Source: JBIOJB01 sp044450465 (GTDB lineage Bacteria > Chloroflexota > Dormibacteria > Dormibacterales > Dormibacteraceae). Taken from it: 8,986 nt of DNA. Made by a program: the position numbers and the translations under genes. The stretch is taken from assembly GCA_044450465.1 (NCBI GenBank), contig JBIOJB010000112.1, forward strand, positions 1 to 8,986, read 5' to 3'. The notes under the pieces were generated by a model that worked only from the letters and a program-made list of their open reading frames with translations, had not been told where the DNA came from and did no database searches. Positions 6,710 through 8,986 of this stretch are shown piece after piece. Within the stretch, counting starts at the first letter, position 1, and every line of letters begins with the position of its first letter.

Positions 6710-7086
6710 GATCGTGGCCAAGGTCCTGGCGGATGCCTGGCCGCGGATCTGGTGGGTCCGCTTCCGGTCGCTGCTGACCTGATGGAAGCTGTACCCAGAC
6801 CAGGGGTGCCCCGAGATCGTCAAACCTGGGGCAAGCTAGACGGTCCAGTTTCGGTCCCTGGGTCCGGAAGGGCGCGGTTCGGAGAAAATGGGGGTCCCTG
6901 AGGTTCTGGGAGCCTGGAGGCACATAACGAGTCCGCGTTCGGTCAAACATCTGTCGCGCGCTGAGGCGTCTACGAATAAACTGTGCTTTCTCCGACGCTT
7001 GGACGACTAATCTCTCCCGTAAATTGAGACATCCCGGTCGTCGTATTTGGGGTCCGGGTGGTCTTGTGTCTCTGGAGGCCTGGAGG
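6710..7086. other. Gene-free stretch between dehydrogenase fragment and intact dehydrogenase
   Basis: About 375 bases with no supported gene. A short plus frame from 6710 (VAKVLADAWPRIWWVRFRSL, then a stop) looks protein-like but has no identifiable family and may be mobile-element debris that replaced the 5' part of the fragment. At 6896-6922 heptamer-like units (CCCTGAG, GTTCTGG, GAGCCTG) recur. AT-richer sequence near 6970-7026 holds TTGGAC (6999-7004) and TAAATT (7020-7025), a weak promoter pair with a short 15-base spacer for the downstream gene. Confidence 0.4.
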
Positions 7087-7095
7087 ATGTCGATG
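7074..7095 (+). promoter_or_regulatory. Two stacked Shine-Dalgarno/start pairs
   Basis: GGAGG at 7074-7078 is 8 nt before ATG 7087, and a second GGAGG at 7082-7086 is 6 nt before ATG 7093, in the same frame. Either start gives the same protein bar two residues (Met-Ser). I annotate from 7087; both may be used. Confidence 0.6.
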
Positions 7096-8268
7096 GATCG
7101 ATCACGTGTGAAGGGTGGATGGTGCGCGCTCGCGACCGCGATCGTGGTTGTCGTGTCGGGCGCGATCGGGTTGGTGCAAGCGGCAAAACCGGCAGCGACG
7201 TCGGAAAACGCTGTGCTGTCGGACCTTCGACTCATTGAGTCGAACACGCCGGTACGCCAGGTTCCTGGCTGGAAGCCGCCGAAAAAGATCGTCGTCAGCG
7301 CCGCGTACGGGCTCGGGGGCAACATCGAGGAGCTGAGGAAGGTCGCGCCGGGCGTCGAGATCGTGCTGGTGAAGGATCGCGCGGAGACGCTCGCCGCGGT
7401 GGCTGACGCCGACGCCTACATCGGCGCGTGCGATCCGGCCGTGATCGTCGCCGCGAAGCACCTGTTCTGGATCCAGACCGGCGGCGCTGGCGTCGAGCAT
7501 TGCGTCACGCGTCCGGAGATGCGCCAGCGGAAGATCCTCCTGACCAACGCGCAGCATGTCGGGGCGCCGATCATCGCCGAGCACGTGCTGGCCCTGATGT
7601 TCGGGATCAGCCGCGGCTTCCCCGTGTGGATGCCCGCGCAGGCGGCGGGGCATTGGGCGAGGGCCAACGCGCCCCCGATCGGGACGCCAACCGCCGCGCA
7701 GTCGTACGGCATGGAAGTGATCGACGGCAAGACGATGCTCGTCGTCGGGTTGGGCGGGATCGGCACCGAGGTGGCGAAGCGGGCGCACGCGCTGGGGATG
7801 CGGGTGATCGCGACGCGGAACAGCGGGCACGACGGTCCCGATTTCGTGAGCTACGTCGGATTGTCCGGCGAGCTCCTGACGCTCGCGAAGGACGCGGACG
7901 TCATCGTGAATGCGACGCCGCTGACCGACGAAACCAAAGGGATGTTCAACGCGAAGTTTTTTGACGTCCTGAAGCCGACCGCGATCTTCATCAATGTCGG
8001 CCGTGGCGGGAGCGTTGTCACCTCGGACCTGGTCGATGCGCTCAAGAGCAAGAAACTGGCGGGCGCCGGCCTCGACGTCACCGACCCGGAGCCGCTCCCG
8101 GACGGCCATCCGCTCTTCAGCGCACCCAACGTCATCATCACGCCCCACGTCGCGAGCCGCGCCGACGTCCCGCGGGAGCGAATGGAAGCGGTAGTGAAGG
8201 AGAACGTCCGCCGGTACGTGGCGGGCGACAAGATGCTGTCGGTGGTGGACCAGGAGCGCGGGTATTAG
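7087..8268 (+). CDS. Exported D-2-hydroxyacid dehydrogenase
   Basis: A 393-aa NAD(P)-dependent enzyme expected to interconvert a 2-oxoacid and a D-2-hydroxyacid. The N-terminus is a signal peptide (basic MDRSRVKGGW, hydrophobic TAIVVVVSGAIGLV, cleavage near QAA), adding about 45 residues to the usual 310-330. The N-terminal substrate domain spans about 60-180 (ADADAYIGAC, HLFWIQTGGAGVEH). The nucleotide domain has GLGGIG at 221-226; the next strand ends VIATRNSG, with Arg instead of the usual acidic residue, suggesting NADP(H). The catalytic set is complete: Arg306 (NVGRGGSVV), Glu335 (DPEPLP) and His354 (TPHVA). The C-terminus SVVDQERGY is intact. Fragments of two related genes flank it. The substrate is unknown; it could be glyoxylate/hydroxypyruvate-like by the cofactor signature. 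Export of such an enzyme is unusual, since free NADP(H) is scarce in the periplasm. Confidence 0.88.
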   Translation: MSMDRSRVKGGWCALATAIVVVVSGAIGLVQAAKPAATSENAVLSDLRLIESNTPVRQVPGWKPPKKIVVSAAYGLGGNIEELRKVAPGVEIVLVKDRAETLAAVADADAYIGACDPAVIVAAKHLFWIQTGGAGVEHCVTRPEMRQRKILLTNAQHVGAPIIAEHVLALMFGISRGFPVWMPAQAAGHWARANAPPIGTPTAAQSYGMEVIDGKTMLVVGLGGIGTEVAKRAHALGMRVIATRNSGHDGPDFVSYVGLSGELLTLAKDADVIVNATPLTDETKGMFNAKFFDVLKPTAIFINVGRGGSVVTSDLVDALKSKKLAGAGLDVTDPEPLPDGHPLFSAPNVIITPHVASRADVPRERMEAVVKENVRRYVAGDKMLSVVDQERGY

Positions 8269-8269
8269 C

Positions 8270-8297
8270 CGGCTTCGGGCTCCAGGCTCTGGGCTCT
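8270..8297. repeat. Heptamer repeat in reverse orientation (GGGCTCY)
   Basis: Four phased 7-bp units CGGCTTC, GGGCTCC, AGGCTCT, GGGCTCT begin two bases after the dehydrogenase stop codon. Their reverse complement is a permutation of the GAGCCCT/CCTGAGC unit seen at 5114-5147 and 6523-6536. Confidence 0.55.
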
Positions 8298-8340
8298 TGC
8301 GGGCCCCCAGGGTTCACGCTGCGTACAAGGAGCACCATTC

Positions 8341-8625
8341 ATGACTCAGCGGTCACGTGTCACAGGTGAATTGGTTGCGCTGGCCGTCAGCGCGCAGCTT
8401 GGGGCGTTTGCCGGCCGCGTGTCGGCACAGGCAGCGGCGGTGCCCGAGAGTCCCGAAGCCAAAGTGGTGATCGCGGAGCTTCGCATCGAGGAAGGCAAGA
8501 CTCCGGTGCGTCAGTTTCCACGGTGGCGGGCGCCCAAGAAGATCCTGCTGTCCGGCACCTACACTCCCGCCCAGTTGAGCAAGGTGAAAGTCCTCGCGCC
8601 AGGTGATCGCGGAGCCGAAGGCTAG
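8341..8625 (+). pseudogene. D-2-hydroxyacid dehydrogenase paralogue, N-terminal fragment
   Basis: This 94-aa reading frame starts like an exported protein (MTQRSRV, hydrophobic LVALAVSAQLGAFA, cleavage near VSAQA). It then aligns with the beginning of the neighbouring dehydrogenase: VIAELRIEEGKTPVRQFPRW, RAPKKILLSGTY, KVKVLAPG against SDLRLIESNTPVRQVPGW, PKKIVVSAAY, LRKVAPG. Homology ends at about 8604, where the sequence changes abruptly and a TAG stops the frame at 8623-8625. No nucleotide-binding or catalytic part remains. AAGGAG 8 nt upstream of ATG 8341 shows that the translation signals are preserved, so a short exported peptide may still be made. Identity with the neighbour is only moderate, so this is an older tandem paralogue that lost its 3' part, probably by insertion or deletion. 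Confidence 0.78.
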
Positions 8626-8910
8626 GAGAAGGGCAAGGGCATCACCGCGAGGTGGGGTCTGAAGGAAGCCCAATCCAAACGCGCGGGGCGACGCACAGGA
8701 ACCGGACACGAGGTGTGGTTCACCCGGGACGAGCGGGCACGTGACCGCGAAGTCCTCCATCCGCACCGGGGTGTGCTTCAACCTCAACGATGCGCTATTT
8801 AGCGCTACAAGACCGTGGTCGAACGGCTGTTTTTACGACGGAGAGTCTAGGTTGCACAGGCCAAGATTGCTCTTGTCCACAACCCTACCCCTGGGTTAGC
8901 TTTATGGACA
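8626..8910. other. Remnant sequence between dehydrogenase fragment and right-edge transposase
   Basis: No intact gene. A plus-strand reading near 8800-8845 gives RYKTVVERLFLRRR, which resembles the RY..ERxF region near the C-terminus of some DDE transposases, but stops and frame changes surround it, so it is at most a scrap. AACCC (8881-8885) and GGGTT (8893-8897) form a small stem just before the final reading frame and could belong to an IS end. Confidence 0.3.
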
Positions 8911-8986
8911 ATGCCCAAAGGGCTCCGAAATCTGCGCATCGCTTTCGACGAACCCCACCTTACCCACTTCGCCGGGATGGCGCTGA
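8911..8986 (+). CDS. Transposase N-terminus, cut by the window edge (DDE type, perhaps IS1380)
   Basis: The last 25 codons read MPKGLRNLRIAFDEPHLTHF then AGMAL and run off the window. The 'FDEPHLTHFAG-AL' pattern is typical of the N-terminus of IS1380/IS4-like DDE transposases (FDxPxLTxxAGLxL). An upstream in-frame start is not evident; the ATG at 8905 is in another frame. No catalytic residues are visible, so the family is a recognition-based guess and it is unknown whether the gene is whole. Confidence 0.45.
   Translation, partial: MPKGLRNLRIAFDEPHLTHFAGMAL

Noticed and set aside
7102..8148. Long open reading frame antisense to the D-2-hydroxyacid dehydrogenase gene
   Set aside because: The plus-strand gene has complete catalytic motifs; the antisense frame is Arg/His/Asp-rich with no domain, as expected from GC-rich codon bias.
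8800..8845. RYKTVVERLF as a DDE transposase C-terminus
   Set aside because: Only about ten suggestive residues with stops and frame changes around them; not enough to call a pseudogene.
1..8986. CRISPR arrays, tRNA or rRNA genes, and defence or toxin-antitoxin systems
   Set aside because: No regularly spaced direct repeats with unique spacers, no cloverleaf or rRNA-like sequence, and no recognisable nuclease/immunity or toxin pairs were seen; the heptamer repeats are tandem without spacers.

Overview
This is a GC-rich (roughly 60-65%) chromosomal window from a bacterium that looks like an uncultivated soil or groundwater organism. The mix of exported enzymes, scattered insertion-sequence (IS) debris and degenerate 7-bp repeats (GAGCCCT / CCTGATC type) between genes reminds me of Acidobacteriota (Vicinamibacteria-like) or Methylomirabilota/Rokubacteria. 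That placement is a weak inference: the window has no rRNA or other marker gene.

Left part (1-2800, genes on the minus strand): an IS21-family istB helper gene that has lost its Walker A half lies against the 3' end of an intact gene for an exported ModA-like periplasmic binding protein. Upstream of that gene is an exported NADP-type Rossmann oxidoreductase of the F420:NADP / NAD-binding type, then a doubtful small ORF.

Middle (3300-5110): a well-supported secreted class A (PhoN-type) acid phosphatase on the plus strand has a strong inverted repeat downstream. About 600 bp without a convincing gene follow. Next come two broken genes side by side: the N-terminal piece of an IS110-family transposase (minus) and the C-terminal piece of an aldo/keto reductase (plus).

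Right part (5114-8986): a 12-helix-type transporter of the ATP/ADP-translocase-like MFS group has 7-bp repeats on both sides. It is followed by a small cluster of D-2-hydroxyacid dehydrogenase copies: an inverted C-terminal fragment (6541-6709), one complete exported enzyme with all catalytic residues (7087-8268), and an N-terminal fragment of a diverged paralogue (8341-8625). The window ends in the first codons of another transposase.

Overall this is an accessory-like region shaped by IS activity, gene duplication and gene decay. The intact genes would act mostly in the periplasm or membrane (phosphate scavenging from organic phosphates, solute binding, transport), but they do not form one obvious pathway. 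I found no CRISPR array, tRNA, rRNA, toxin-antitoxin pair or recognisable defence system. The oddest points are Rossmann dehydrogenases with export signals, the mirrored dehydrogenase fragments, and the phased heptamer repeats at several gene boundaries.
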